Origin: Sphagnum magellanicum
Taxonomy: Eukaryota > Streptophyta > Sphagnopsida > Sphagnales > Sphagnaceae
DNA: 64,000 nucleotides
Assembly (NCBI GenBank): GCA_021904315.1
Contig: CM038912.1
Coordinates: 12,363,061-12,427,060 of the forward strand
Direction: 5' to 3'
In this document: positions 1 through 12,540 of the stretch, in pieces
How the letters are laid out: the number at the start of each line of letters is the position of its first letter
Numbering within the stretch: the stretch's first letter is position 1
Made by a program: the position numbers and the translations under genes
The notes under the pieces: generated by a model
Databases searched by the model: none
What the model saw: the letters and a program-made list of their open reading frames with translations, nothing else
Told to the model about the DNA's origin: nothing

Positions 1-1082
1 CTCTCTAGCTCTGCCATCAGTCGTGACACACAGGGACACTACAATAAAAGAACACAATGTCTACTGAGGTTTTCTCAGCTGTATGGTGGAGTCCCTTTGA
101 AAAAATGGGAGTTCAACAGCCGGAATGATGGCTGGGATTCCTGATACAGATGCAACATCCAGCCCATTATGAGTTGCATATTTTCTCATCCTTGTTGTCC
201 TCCCATTTGTATACTATCATTTATTGCCTGTTTTCTCTGGCGTGTTATATAATCCTTTGTGTATATAAGTGTCACACTCACTGTGTTTGCATCTTCCACC
301 TATGGGTCTACAGCTCTGGTAATGTCTACCTTATGAATCTTTTGGCATTGATGTGCATGTGAAGTATCACTTGGTGCAACAGAGTGGTTGGAGATGCATG
401 GCAGTCATGGTAACAGGTGATGCCAATGGTCTTTGTGATTTGGATCATAGTACTTTCATAGAGTCTGCTGATACTCTTTGGATTGGGATTACTCTACTTG
501 GCAGATTGCTTGCTTAACTTGTGGCTGTTAACGCCATTCATATTCAAAGATTGTGCCCATAGGAATTTGGAGAAGGGTGGTTCTTTAGGGGGAAACTTAG
601 ACAGTAGTGGTTGGTCAGACTGTATTTCCTGTCCAATATCTGATAAGTGGAGTTTCCTTGTATGGTTTTTCCTTGCTTGAGAGTTACTTGTCTTTGGCTT
701 GTGAGAAGGCAAAACATTTCATCTCCATACAATTGTTCCTTCACCCTCTCTAATGCATCTAGAATCTAGAATCTTGGGTTTTATGTCACTAAGCTTATGC
801 CTAGTGGCATTACCAAAACGCAGACGCCCTAACATTGGGGATTTACCATACACAAAGAGATGCAAAAACCTTGAGAGGAAGCATATTTAGCTTGACTTGA
901 TGGAGGAAGATGAGTTTTTCGATTTGAGGAAAATTTGACACAGGCTTATTTGTATAGGATTCTCAACATCATGTTTCAATATGTATTATTATCAAATGCC
1001 TCCTTGACGACCAACATTACTACAGGTACATGCATTGACTGCAAATCTGTGGCACATGAATTATTAATGTACTTTAGGGAAT
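1..1082. other. No recognisable gene; left-edge AT-rich sequence
   Basis: I see no coding region I can defend here. The open frames are short and overlap on both strands without a recognisable motif. The last part (about 900-1,080) runs directly into the Copia-like gag remnant and may be its decayed upstream portion. The rest may be older transposon debris or gene flank. Confidence 0.5.
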
Positions 1083-1650
1083 AGTGATTACATGGTGGTG
1101 GTGCAAATCATCAATGCACTTCCTAGTTCTTATGACACCTTTACAAAACTCATCTTTGGTGAGTTGACACTCCCAACCTTGCACGAGCTCATCACTCATT
1201 TGCAACAAGAAAGAAGCCTGCTTTCATAAAGCACCAGCAAATGGAGAAACTCGAGTCCTCTACATTAGAAAGCACGTGCAAAATTGACAAACAAACACTT
1301 GAGGCTATTTGTTTTAGAATGTTGGATAGAACTAAGTGTAGCCATAGGACAAATGTAGAGGATTTGCACAAAAAAATGTGCAAAAGATAGCAGTAAACAT
1401 GGTTACTATGTGAGTGCTTTCTCAAGACCCAAGACTTCACATCAACTCCTAGTATCACAACTTCCCCTTGGTGAATGAAGTATTTATAGATGCCCTAGAT
1501 GTTGGATGTCACTAGAATTAGAACAAGCTCTCTAGTCTTAGATTTGGTATGTTAACCCATGAAATGGGTGATGCATCATTGTTAAATGATTTAAAGATAT
1601 CAAGTGACAACTATAATGTAAAAAAAACTAGGGGACAAAGTCTTGTTGTG
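1083..1650 (+). pseudogene. Copia-like retrotransposon gag remnant
   Basis: Reading forward from 1,083, the sequence translates to a segment containing QIINALPSSYDTFTKLI, then LPTLHELITHLQQE near 1,175-1,218. This spacing matches the gag (UBN2-type) domain of plant Copia elements, in which a short leucine/proline motif followed by SYD or SYE precedes a helical segment ending in LLQEE. Stops and frameshifts begin at once (TAA soon after LLS). Downstream pieces near 1,290-1,320 and 1,540-1,650 look like remains of the zinc knuckle and protease lead-in, but only weakly. No LTRs, primer-binding site or polymerase were found nearby, so this is an isolated internal fragment. The gag call rests on recalled family features, not a search. 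Confidence 0.5.
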
Positions 1651-4480
1651 CAGGGAAAGCAAACTTGAACTTCAAATTCATTATTACAAAAAATGCATTT
1701 TTATGTGTTTATTAGTGTGATTCCAATGATTAACATGGTTGAATTACTTGTCCAAAATGACATTAGGGAATTTATTTGTTCGTTTCACAACTATGCCCCC
1801 AAATAGGCATGTCTAATATGATTAAAATGATTTCTTTCTCAATCATATCAAATATTAACATATGTGTGTGGCATGTGTGGTGTTTATGTGTTTTAGTTGC
1901 ACACAATTCATGTTTAATATAAGTCACTCCAAATGCAATGTAATTTACGATATGTTAGATTTACTATATTTAGGTCATTGATTATTTACCTTGGGAAATT
2001 TATATGCCTAAACATGTAGGTGTGTAAACCCTTCGCCTTCCCTAGGTATTTAAGGTTTGCCCGTTTCTCCCCCTACTACCCCCACCCCCCAACATGTAAG
2101 TGTGTAAGCCTTTTAAAAATGCAAGCATGCAAGACATATTGATCAAGAAGATTTGAAATGGACTTTTGATGTTTATAATTGTGTACATTGATGGAATATG
2201 TCATATTATAGTACTTAGGTTGGTTGAACACAAATTAATTATTTTTTGAAATTGTTGAAAATTTTGGAAAATAAGTGTATGCCATGCCAAAAATCTAAAT
2301 GAAGATTTCAAGCACAATAGCTTCATAACTTAATGTAATGTTGAATTGTAAATCATTATTATTTTTGTTGTTGAACATTATTGAAATGAATAAATAAATT
2401 CTTATGAAACTTTCTTGCCAAACAAGCCAAGGTACTAAGGTAATTTGAAATTGTTGTGGGTTGGATAATGACTTGGCTTGTCACTATGGGTGTGAAAGAA
2501 TGAATTCATAATTTGAAACTTTGTTCATGCTTACGCATGACCTCTTTGCATAGGCAGCTACTAAAGCAAAAGGAAAAAAAAGTGTTGGGATCTTGGTCTT
2601 GAGCTTGCAATCAAAGTTGAGGCATGATAATGATCAAGTTGTTTTAGGAGTTTAAAAAAAATGAATTCCCACTTTGGGTGTTAGGAATTGGAAATCAAAA
2701 TATGTCATAATTAATTGGAACAAAGTTTGAAAGCTCAAACTAATGTTGGGCACTTCTCATTGGGATCCTTAGTTCTCATAAATCGATTCTCACAATGAAA
2801 ACCGTTTGATATCACATTTTGTGATAATCGAATCAATGGTTCTCACCCAAGTGAAAATTGAATTATTGAGAACTAATTACTTTGTCTCAATTTTTTAATA
2901 AAAAAACCAGGTTGATTCTATGAAAAAACTAGAATCTAGTTTTGACAATAGGAACCCATTAGTGAACATGTACTTGCCATCAAACATTTTTCAATATTTT
3001 TCATTCTTTTATCAAATTGAGCGATTTTTGTTTCATTGACTGAACATTATTCAAATTGAATGATTTTTGTCTCATTGAATGAATAAACTAAAATGCTACA
3101 AATGTTTTTTTGACATCACAAGTAAAGGAACAACCCAAAAAATGGGAAGAGGTTGAGTGATAGTTTGTTTAAAAATTGAAAAAAAAATTTTGAGATCTCA
3201 AATTAAGAGAAATCTTTACTTTAATCCATTTTGACTAATTTTGAACATGATGGGTGCACCAATTAAGGCTTTACAAAATTTCTTTGTATTTTAGAAGGAA
3301 AGATGGAACAATTCAAGATTTTAAGCTTGAAATCCTAATTTGTTTTAATTCAACCATCATGGAACATTACACCATCTTACACTTAACACCTCATATTTTC
3401 GCCCATAAAATTTGAAATCCAAATTGTGAAAATCAAAAATGAAAATTGAATGTTACCACATTTTTAAAAATTGCTTTGTTTGAAAACCGACTTGATTATA
3501 TACATACCATGATCAATTTTCATAAGTTTAAAAGCAATCTTTTTTTAAGAAAAAACCTTGTTCTATTTAATGTTGGGAAGAACTAAAATTAAATGTTCTC
3601 ATAAAAACAAAAAGAATAGCCCAACATTGGCCCAAACCTTGTCCAAATTCTTTTTTTTTAAAGACCTTTAGAAAAGCCTTGAAAACCAAATAACTAAAGT
3701 AGGTTTGTGTGTTAAGTGAAAAAAATTAACGAATAGAGTTTTAACATTGTCTTTATGTTGCTTATGGCATATGTGTGTGTAAAAAAACATTCTAATGAAA
3801 ATTAGCAATCAAGAACATACTTAGTGAGAAACTAATTAGTGAATGGTGAACAATGAATTGAGTGGTTGGTCCATTCTATTTTTCATTTGTGATTTTTGTA
3901 GCAATTAAGGGCAATTGCAAACAAAAGAAGCAAGTGATGAAATTCTCCCATGTGAATGGAGAGTAATAAAAGTGCATACAAAACGCAAATGGTGATGGTA
4001 GGCACAACAAAGTGGAGCTACCATGTGCGCAACAATAGGTGTTCCCAAGGCAAAAACCAAACTAGGTAGTGAAAAAAAACAACGAAATGTTACTCACAAA
4101 GGCTATGGTTTGCAAGTGCCAAATCCTACCAAGTTGGCTACTATTGGTGGTGCTAGAAAATCATATAAGAGAAAGAATTAAGGTTCCTATTGCCTATTGT
4201 TGCTAAAGGAATGAGAAATCTTCAAAAGGGTTTTCTCATGTTCTTATTCTATGTTTGAACAAGTTTGAAAGATCATTAACCAAATCACATCTATTTGAAG
4301 TGAATAGTGATGTTCAAACAATTGTGGTACATGATCAAAATTATATCACAACTGATTGAAGCTTGAGTGGGAACATAATATTTAGAGTGTTGAGGTTAAT
4401 GGAAAACACAATTGGGTAGATGCCAAGTTTAGTGGACATGTGTTGCATTATGTAACAAAAGTTTGGGGTTTTTTTTAAAA
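1651..4480. other. Gene-free AT-rich stretch
   Basis: This stretch has no defensible gene. It is rich in A/T homopolymers and short direct repeats such as attgaatgatttttgtctca near 3,030-3,080, which occurs twice in variant form. A stretch near 2,060-2,100 is locally C-rich. It reads as heavily decayed intergenic DNA. Confidence 0.6.
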
Positions 4481-4489
4481 AGGCAAGGC

Positions 4490-6890
4490 TATCATTTTAG
4501 TGGTTTTAAGTTGTCCCTTTTTTTTTGTTTATGGGTTTCCCTAAGGTAGGTGGGATTTTCAATGGAAGCCCTACCTCCTTTAACTCTTGGGCCTCCATTC
4601 ATTTTTAATTTAGGCAAGCTTTTTGGGCAAACAACTAGTGTGTTTTTTCTTTGTCCCTCAGGGGTAGTAGGGCAGGGGCTCAACATGACATCCCTTGTTC
4701 TAGTTGTGTCATTTTGTTTTTGTAGCATGGCATGGCATGTCACCAGAAGCATTGTCAAATTTTTCAGAATCTACATTCCGATAACACCCCCAGCTTTTCA
4801 TTCCCACCTTTAGCCCCTTCTCCCCTTGCTGCAACTAGGGTTTGGGTTATGGCATTGGATCCCCTTATTACTTTCCATTTGAATCTTCTTCAACTTCAGT
4901 TATATGTGCACATTCCTTTTGTTTTGCAATCAAGAGGTGTAGGTTGTTTTTCTCATTCCAACTTGCATGAAACCCATTTAACATGTCTACTTGGCACCTA
5001 TTCTTGTTGTTCTTTCAATGGCATCTTGTTCTTCCTCCTCATGGTGGAATAGTTGGGCATAGGGAGATTAAGGTGTGCCTTTGACTTTTATCTGAAGACT
5101 AAGAGGAATTTCAGGTAGAACATCGTTTTCGAACATGTGTGCTTATGACAATTTTAGGATTCATTAGTATCCCTACCTTTTTTAGTTTTTGTTTTAGTTA
5201 TGCCCCCTCTGTTTTGGTTAGGATAGAGCTTAGCCCTAGGGTGTGCCAAGGAATTTGCATGTGCAATTAGGGCTTTCACCCCTCTTACTTTAGCTTTAGC
5301 ATCATTAAGGATGATTTGTGCATTGCAAGACCTACATCTTTCAGATTTGTATTTTCCATGTTCAAATTCCTATTGGATTTTCAGTCAAACAAAAACATGG
5401 AACTTTCCATGGATTTTTTTGGTCAATTTTCTTACACATGTCCCATTTATCAACAAGAAGTTTATTAGGCATGGTCTCCAAGCATCCTTGGGATTCTTTC
5501 AACCCTAAAGATTTAATTAATGGTTTCATTCAACTTCATCAATTAAATTCCCATGCAACAACTTGCCACATCCCATAGTTCGTGGTTTGCATTTTTGGTG
5601 ATACTAGGCTTTTGGCTTTGGCCAAGCCTTCAAGTGGCATCCAACCAATTATAATGGATGAAGTGTTTTATTTGCTAATTAGTAGGGCTTTATGTTTGCA
5701 ATTTCACGACATGTTTTTTTTTCACCTATTGTTGCATCAGTTTAGTGTGGTAATTAAGGGTGGTTGCAAAGTAGTGGCCTATGGTATTCAAACCACTTTG
5801 AATGTCCACCTCGATTGGGTGGTGCTTTAGGTGAATGTAGTGAACACCTTCAATATGATCTCACAAAATGTCTTTTTCCAAAAGCTTTGAGTAATAAAAG
5901 GCTAATTATTTCAGCTTTTCCCTTTTGTTCGTTCCTATATGTCCTTTGGTTTCCTATATTCTTCAATCATCATTCCCCTTTGTGAAATTTTTCTATCATC
6001 TTTGCATTTGTGGACACTTGTCAAGGTGACCCCCTTCAAGGGCCTTTTTTGCACTTGTTCATTTTCATGTTTTGCGTGGTTTTTCAAACATTTTCCCCTC
6101 TTGTCTTTTCCCTTCTTTAGTTAATGACACCCATATGCTTGGCCCCGTGTAGTTTCCCTTGTATTCGATCATTTTGTTTCCCAGTTAATTTTTGTGGGGT
6201 TGTTTGTTCAACTTCACAATTGTTCTGCTTGGGCCCCTTTTGGCTTACCTCTTGGTTCACCTTCTTAGTTGGTTCTTGTTGCCCTATTAATGACATTAAG
6301 ATCTTGGGCATCCCTTTTGGTTCCAATTCCTTTTTTTTTATCCTTTTTGCAAAAGGTTTTGGATGAGAATGTTCATGTTAATGCACTCCCAAAGTTAGGG
6401 GATGTCTAAGTAGCATTTGGAATCCTCTCTTGATGTTTCATTCAAAAGTTTTCTTATCTTTTCATTCTTTTCTTTTCTTTTGTGTTTTTGGGGTCAACTT
6501 ATTGATTTCGATTCAACTTTGTTGGGAGTTTTTTAGAGTCTTTTGGGCCTGGGTTCTTATGAGTACCATCAAGCTCTCCTAATGTGATGATAGTTTCTTT
6601 TCATTTCTATTAAAAGGTTAAGTTTCATTTATGCAAAGGGCATTATTCTAACAACCTATTTAGTGAATTGGGTTCTAGTTGCCCCAACATTGCATTTAAA
6701 TTCCGGTTGGACTTTTGCACGTTGTTATTGGAGGTGATAAGAATAAACAACTCAAGTTCATTAATTTTCCATGCCCATTTAAGATTAATGCAAAATATTT
6801 TTCCTTTAGTGGCAACGATGTGCGTATCCCCTTTTGGGCAGGTTTGCATAGTGTAGGGGTTGCCATGTTATTGCAAGGAGGCACACACCT
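4490..6890 (+). pseudogene. Broken reverse transcriptase element, non-LTR-like lineage
   Basis: Separate frames of the plus strand give, in the right order, the motifs of one reverse transcriptase: IQPIIMDEVFYLLISRALCL (about 5,638-5,697), HQFSVVIKGGCKVVAYGI then LDWVVL (5,737-5,827), QGDPL (6,022-6,036), NDTHMLGP (6,123-6,146), INDIKILGIPFGSNSF (about 6,283-6,330), LDENV through PKLGDV (6,359-6,406) and LDFCTLLLEVI (about 6,710-6,740). I recall plant genomic proteins in which these positions read roughly RPI.ve.lyRLvsRAL, HQfGVa.GGceavvHgi, QGDPLgg.LF and ADDTHILGP. The fingers, palm and thumb order is therefore preserved, but at least five frameshifts and several stops separate the pieces, and one catalytic-motif Asp is replaced by Asn. 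The 1 kb before 5,580 probably holds the ruined N-terminal part. Family placement (possibly a restriction-like-endonuclease LINE) is uncertain. Confidence 0.6.
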
Positions 6891-6929
6891 AGGACATTCA
6901 CCAGTCAGATACAAATTATTTTTGATGAG

Positions 6930-7500
6930 CCACAAAAGGTGATCTTGATTACTAATATGATCAAGTAAGTATATTAGGTTCCATTGTTTCTACATTTTAT
7001 CATTGAAATTTCTTCTTGACATTGCATTATTTAATCACCAATTAGTTGCAAAATGCTTTCAAAAAGTCATATATTGATATTGATTATTGATCCCACAAAC
7101 TAAATTCTAAACCTTGATCATCAAGTGAGTCTATCAACTTCCATTGTTGTTGCACTTGTCATTGGATTTTTTTTATGAGATTGCATTATTCAAAAGTTGG
7201 AAACATTCACCAATGAATTGCAAGATACTTTGAGTGAGCCACAATTGTTGATCTTGATTGTTGATCTCATGGACTAATGATCAAGTGAGTAGATGAGGTT
7301 CCATTGTTTATGCACTTTGCCATTGGATTATTCAAGAGCTACAAACATTTGCCAATCAATTGCAAAATACTTTCAATGATCGACAATTGTTGATCTTGAT
7401 TGTTGATTTCGTAGATTGAATCTTGATTGTTAGGTGCATACATTAGGTTCCATTGGTTTCACACTTGTCATTGGATGTTCTTCTTGAGCCTATCTTCACA
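6930..7500 (+). repeat. Tandem repeat, about 160 bp x 3.5
   Basis: The phrase ggttccattg or a close variant recurs at about 6,977, 7,137, 7,298 and 7,447, giving spacings near 160, 161 and 149 bp. Each is preceded by a version of gatcttgattgttgat and followed by a cacttgtcattgga-like block. The copies have diverged substantially, so the array is old. It starts at or inside the 3' end of the broken reverse transcriptase and may be a 3' repeat of that element. Confidence 0.7.
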
Positions 7501-9056
7501 CATGTTATATGCACTATTTAGTAGCCAAAAAAACTATTGTGTTCAAGGTTTTGTTGTCACATGTCTTACCTTACCCGATATCTAGTAGCCCCATGTACTT
7601 TAAGTGTGGGAAAAAATGTAGCCACTTGACCCTAAAACACGTAAAAAAAATGTTGCCATCATGTTATAAAAAAAAGATCACTTCATTGAGCCAGGTGTAG
7701 AGCTAAGTAATTTTTGCATATCTGATTGAAATCCCTAGCCTAAAAACAAATACACAACCTTGGCATACCACCAAAAGCACATGGTAGCCATCCACATTAC
7801 TTTGATCATTTGGAAAAAAAAACCTTGCTAACAACTAAAAATTTACTCGCTCTCTCCATACATTTCTATCAAGGGACTCACAAGCAGTGGATTTCTTTTT
7901 CTTTTTCTCCTTCAAATTTTTATGTAACCCAAGTCAGCATCATCCCTAACAAGATGGAGCCAAAAGTAGCTATCATCCATAACAAGATGTGGAGGAAAAT
8001 GGTCTCATCTGTAACAATTTAGGGGCTTTTTGCTATTTCTGACAGCCTAATGAAGAAAATGTTCTGATCTCCCCCAAAAAAATCTCAAAGCAACAAAAAA
8101 GCAGCAAAATCAGTGATGTTTAAGGACTTTTAATTCTTAAATTGACAACAGTGGAAAAGTTCACTGATGATTGATCATACTTAAAGGGTTCTGGAAAACT
8201 TGACTTGATTAAACTTCAAGCAGGCTACTCAATACTTGTAGAGTTTACTGCCAACGAAATACTTTGCCTTTAAGGTGGTTGGAGAGCACAGTTTTGGTGA
8301 CATGAAGCAATTGGTCCAAGCTCGAAAGAGCAGTAACTTGATCAGGTATGATAATTGACTCTGGATGTTTCTAACCTAACTAACTCTAAGAATTTCATGC
8401 AAGACATGAATCTCAAGCATGTGTTATGATATTTTGTGACCACTACTGTAGGACTGATGACATTTTGTATGTGCATAACAAGTCAGTGCACATGATGCAC
8501 TCCCTGCTAGAATGTTCCTGACATTTACTTAATACCAGAATAGCAAGTGCCTGAAATCATTAGTGATTGTTTCATTCACAAATTTGTAATTGAATTCTGT
8601 CTGAGCTGCAGCAATCAATTTGATATTCTTATGAGCAAAATCTAAACTCCATTTAGAAGTTCCCAACTAGAAAGAAAGTAATGTGGTGTCAATGGCCAGT
8701 CAGATATGAATGCTAAAATAAATCAATAATGTACTTTTGTGCAGGGTTGTAACTTGTAAGGTTTGGACACATAAAGGTTGGTAGAAAACTCCTGGACTGA
8801 ATACAAAGTGGAGAAACAGTTTAGAACCCTACAACTGAAGCCTGTGACACTAACTCTCATACCAGACTGCTGCTTTGCCAAGTTCTCTACCAAAACCATT
8901 GCATCAAAAAATTCTCTTTTGGATTTAATTTGACTTTGTTCTTAGATAAAAGGTTAAGAACAGTGCATTTCAAGAAAAAAGATGAGCCTCAACAGCAAGT
9001 AGCTCCCTATAGCTATGAGACACAAGGCTGAACTTGTCACAGATCATTTTCTGTGT
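7500..9056. other. 3' flank of the cyclotransferase gene, otherwise gene-free
   Basis: No gene is visible on either strand. The portion from about 8,100 to 9,056 is less AT-rich than the DNA to its left. It lies directly downstream of the minus-strand gene's stop codon, so it should contain that gene's 3' UTR and poly(A) site. I could not identify a canonical AATAAA there on the minus strand. Confidence 0.4.
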
Positions 9057-11038
9057 TCAAAGAAGAAGGCCATTAAGTAGCCCATCATGACCTAGGTGTT
9101 TACGAACTTCTTTGGCAAGCTTAATGATGTACTCATCAACACAACCTGCAGCATCCAGCCAAAGCACAGAAGTTAGTTAACAGTTCCAAGATGAAGAAAG
9201 ATCAGCACAGAGTATGTTCAGAAATTTACTCACAGCTTCAAGGAAAGGAGTAAACCACTATAATGTTGACACAGCCACACAAAATCATCAAAATAGTTGC
9301 TTTCGACCAAAGGACATCAATACATAAGGCTCATGGGTCATCATAAATAGCATTGAAATAGCTGGCATCTACAGAGAGTAACATACCAATCTCATATAGA
9401 GCTTCTTCAAGCCGAAACAGGTACTCATAGTTTGGACCTGCTGGACCTGCAGCCTTTGCAATTTGACTGCCACATCCACACAACAAGGTCAATGGCATGT
9501 CGTCAACCACCCTCTGAAGCTGCAATGCTCTCTCCCTATGGATGCTAACACATTGACATATTGCATCCATAAGGAGCATCCATATCAGTTGATCTTATAA
9601 GAACTTTGGATTCTTACACCCATTGACTTGGATTCTTCAACAGGAAGAAGAGCTCACCTTGCAATGTCTTCAAGAGGAGCAGGGCCTAAGTAATATTGGT
9701 TCTTTGACTTGTTTGGGCTCCCTATGTACACAAGAACAGAGATTGCTCGTGTGCAGGGTGAGTCCTCTGTGTAGAAATCAATAAATGCTCTTTCATCATA
9801 TTCAAATTCCCTCATTTCCAGATACTGCAAGTTGAAAACATCACAATAAATCAGGAGATGCCCTTGGAGACAGTGCACAACTTTGAGCTTCAACTAGTCA
9901 CAAACAGAAAAAGGAGCTTGCTTGACCTCTAGACCCTCCAACATGTGCCTCAGAAGTGGAGAATTGACTTTGCTCAATGACTGCTTTTCAAGGTGGTCCA
10001 TAAGACTTACAGATAAGACAAGCTGCTCTTCATCCTTTCCAGATACACAATATGCAGCACCCCACTGTTCACAATTGATTTGAAGGGTGAGTAAAACCAC
10101 TAAATGAAGATAGAGCGATTATGGGCTCTCACTTCTGCAACTAACATAAGACAGATAAGATAAGCCAGTCCTCATCTTTTCAAGATACATGAAATGCAGC
10201 ACCCCACTGTTCACAATTAATTTGTAGGGAGAGTAAAACCACAAAATATGGAGCCATTATGGGCTCTAAATGCAGCAACAAAACACTTCAATGGCCACTC
10301 AAAAGAGTTTTCAACTACCAATATGTGCTTCACAGATTGTCAAGCTCATTTGTGTAAAGAACCTTCTATCGTAGTTGATACTTTACTCCAATTGTTTCTC
10401 AGTTCAACTGAAGACCATGTAACTTATTTGGGCTACAATCTCACAAAGTGAATTCTGACAAGAGAGAAAAACAGAACTCACGGTTACTTCTCCCTCTTGT
10501 CGTTCAAGGGTGACTGTCCGGCCTGGGCTTTCTCTTGTGCCCCGATGATCTGTGCTAGCTGCAGCAGATGAGAAAGTGTCAGCAGGCAAAAGATTGGTTT
10601 GGAAGAGAGCTTTATGCTTAGAAGATTTTCTGTATTACCTCGTCTTCACTCACAAGGGCATGCCTAGGAGAAAAGCTTCAAACAATCAGACAGGTCAAAA
10701 CGAATTTGCAAACCCCAGTTCTTTAAATGTGTGTATTGTACACAGCACAGGACATTGCTCAGCTCTCCCCTAGACACACTAGAATGAACCTCAATATCCA
10801 TGTCGTACATGAACCTACCACTCTTCTTCTAATGCTTCAATATCAGGGGCCTTTACCAACAGACACAGGTACACCAGCAAAACATTACACCTTCCATACA
10901 TCCACGATAGGACAAGGATACAAATGCACCTTGATGAAAGACTCGTCGATAACCCTTGATGAATCCCACAACTCGCTCATCATAATCAAAGCCTGCCTTC
11001 CATACTAGTGACCCATAACCAAACACCCAGAGCACCAT
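9057..11038 (-). CDS. Gamma-glutamyl cyclotransferase, ChaC/GGCT2 type (six exons)
   Basis: The predicted enzyme cleaves the gamma-glutamyl bond of glutathione to give 5-oxoproline and Cys-Gly in the cytosol, as plant GGCT2 proteins do. Exons on the minus strand are 11,038-10,930, 10,558-10,482, 10,064-10,011, 9,824-9,658, 9,466-9,387 and 9,145-9,057 (stop included). They total 576 bases, or 191 residues, with every intron GT-AG and every phase matching. The start is the ATG before [10 protein letters not shown], the family's N-terminus. The loop FGYGSL (residues 6-11) is the substrate-binding signature. STDHRGT (38-44), WGAAYCV (63-69) and YYLGPAPLE follow in family order. Glu83 in YLEMRE sits at the catalytic Glu position. 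One split codon gives Ala37 and another Ser136. Exon 2 joins exon 3 (GEVT to WGAAY) slightly short of the usual form. No frame breaks were seen, so the gene looks functional. Regulation cannot be read beyond a possible TATA motif. The paralog (GGCT2;1, 2;2 or 2;3) is not resolved. Confidence 0.93.
10001..10282 (-). repeat. 142-bp tandem duplication spanning exon 3 and its intron flanks
   Basis: Two adjacent units, about 10,001-10,145 and 10,146-10,282, share the blocks gcagcaccccactgttcaca, gagtaaaaccac and attatgggctct in the same order with an offset of about 142 bp. The plus-proximal unit carries the working exon 3, the other the ruined copy. Divergence of roughly one base in five in the exon copy indicates an old event. 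Confidence 0.85.
10153..10206 (-). pseudogene. Duplicated exon 3 of the cyclotransferase gene, with stop codon
   Basis: This 54-bp block inside intron 2 matches the real exon 3 (10,064-10,011) at 44 of 54 positions, with no length change. It begins with the same acceptor context (gaacag then TGGGGTGC). It translates as WGAAFHVS, then an in-frame TGA (10,182-10,180), then KDEDWLILS. The donor differs: the real exon is followed by gtaagt, this copy by gtctta, as if four bases had been lost. If included it would terminate the protein, so it is either a dead exon or a conditional poison exon. The duplication and the stop are seen directly. Any use in splicing is inference. Confidence 0.88.
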
Positions 11039-11424
11039 CTCCTCTCTACACACAAGTCCAAAATCAGAGCATCAACACCTGGTTTCTATTGATGATGAAA
11101 GATCGTTTTCATTGATCATACTCAGGAACTCACATTCTGTATGCGAAATGCAACGACACGCCAACGTGCTTTCAAAAGCATAGAAGGACGTGTAATATGC
11201 AAAGGAAGAGAATACCTTACTCCAAATGACTAGACCGTGGAGTTCAAATTTCCCCGCTCTTCAAAGATCTACAACTCTTATACCCGAATCTGTCTAGCCC
11301 TTCCAAGTCGGAAAAAAGGCGCCTGAGCGCAACACAGCTTCCTTCCACAGAAACCCGAGAGAAAGATCTAGGATGAACCTTTTCCAATGTGACAAAAAGA
11401 AAAGCTGGCCACACAACCCTTCTC

Positions 11425-11445
11425 CTTCCTCTTATAAAGCGGTCC
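11425..11445 (-). promoter_or_regulatory. Possible TATA motif of the cyclotransferase gene
   Basis: On the minus strand the sequence gctttataag lies about 395 bases upstream of the start ATG. Transcription starting some 30 bases downstream would leave a 5' leader of about 360 bases. The surrounding 11,040-12,000 is noticeably richer in G/C than the intergenic DNA, as expected for a leader and promoter. This is positional evidence only. Confidence 0.3.
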
Positions 11446-12540
11446 TTGACACCACCACCACAGCTTGGGTGCAGAAGGGCTAATAAAAAAGTGCAGGAAT
11501 CAAACCCCAACTCCAACAACAACGTCTTCCAACAACAGAAGACTAACAACAGCTCCGGTGGTTAAAGTTCCCACAACCAAGACGCCATTTTAAGCAAAGG
11601 CTAAAGCTAAATGAGAAGCTCAGACAAGTGAAACGTCCACAACAACAAACCACAGCTCCATCGACGATTCACCAAAGGTAATCAGGGTTCACAGAGCAGG
11701 GCTAACTTTCTCTTCATCTTTATTGCAATGACAGGCAAAGGAACAGAGGATTAGACAATTCCAAGAGAAAGACGGAGCTAGAACAACCTCACCAAGCTCC
11801 TCAGCGCCCCCAAATCCCCACCCGCACGCCCCACTCTAACCACCCCCACCTTTCTATTCTCTCCGGAAAAGTCGACTCACTGATCTCTTTGCGACTTGTC
11901 TGAAGACCATAACAACTCTTTAAAGCGGAAGAAGCAGAGCACCTTCACTTACTACAACCCAATTTTAGTTTTTACAACTTTGCGGATTCAAGTTGCGGTA
12001 GGCTAAACACAACCCTATAAACCAACTTCATTTCATATTCACAGTTCCATTTGAGAAATTTTTAACCACGCCTTTTCCCTGTCAACTCAGAAAATAACCC
12101 CCTTGTCCAGTCTAAGGGCCACTTTAGACAAGGGTCCAAGGACCAAAAGCCCAGGGACCAATGCACTCCTTCTAACAACCACCTTGTGAGGATCCATAAA
12201 ACCAGGCATGTTAGTTAACTCTATAATTGGTCAAAAATGGGGAGCTGCAACAATATCCTCAATTCATAGCATTACACAGCAAAGGGGCAGAGTCTTGAAC
12301 ATTCCAGTAAAATATTTCCAGTCTATGAGGAGGCCATGTGGAGGGCAACTTACCCTCAGCAAAGTTTCTGCAATAGAAGAGACAGTATGTACAATTTTCC
12401 ATACAGGAACGAAATTGGGCTTGGAAGGTACCTCTAAAAACCTTCTGTACAAGGTGCTTCCTCTTCTATGAAATTCAATCACAGGTGATCTGTTTTAATT
12501 ATCAAATGCTACCAGATCTTTACACTGGATAGGACCTGAA
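11446..12540. other. Probable upstream/promoter region, no gene seen
   Basis: This moderately GC-rich block upstream of the cyclotransferase gene contains C-rich tracts near 11,800-11,850 and an imperfect inverted repeat (ccttgtccagtctaa against ttagacaagg) near 12,100-12,132. Short frames occur on both strands without recognisable products. Confidence 0.4.

Noticed and set aside
11244..11549. 101-residue minus-strand protein upstream of the cyclotransferase
   Set aside because: It occupies the likely leader/promoter, lacks motifs and is not in a credible exon arrangement with the gene.
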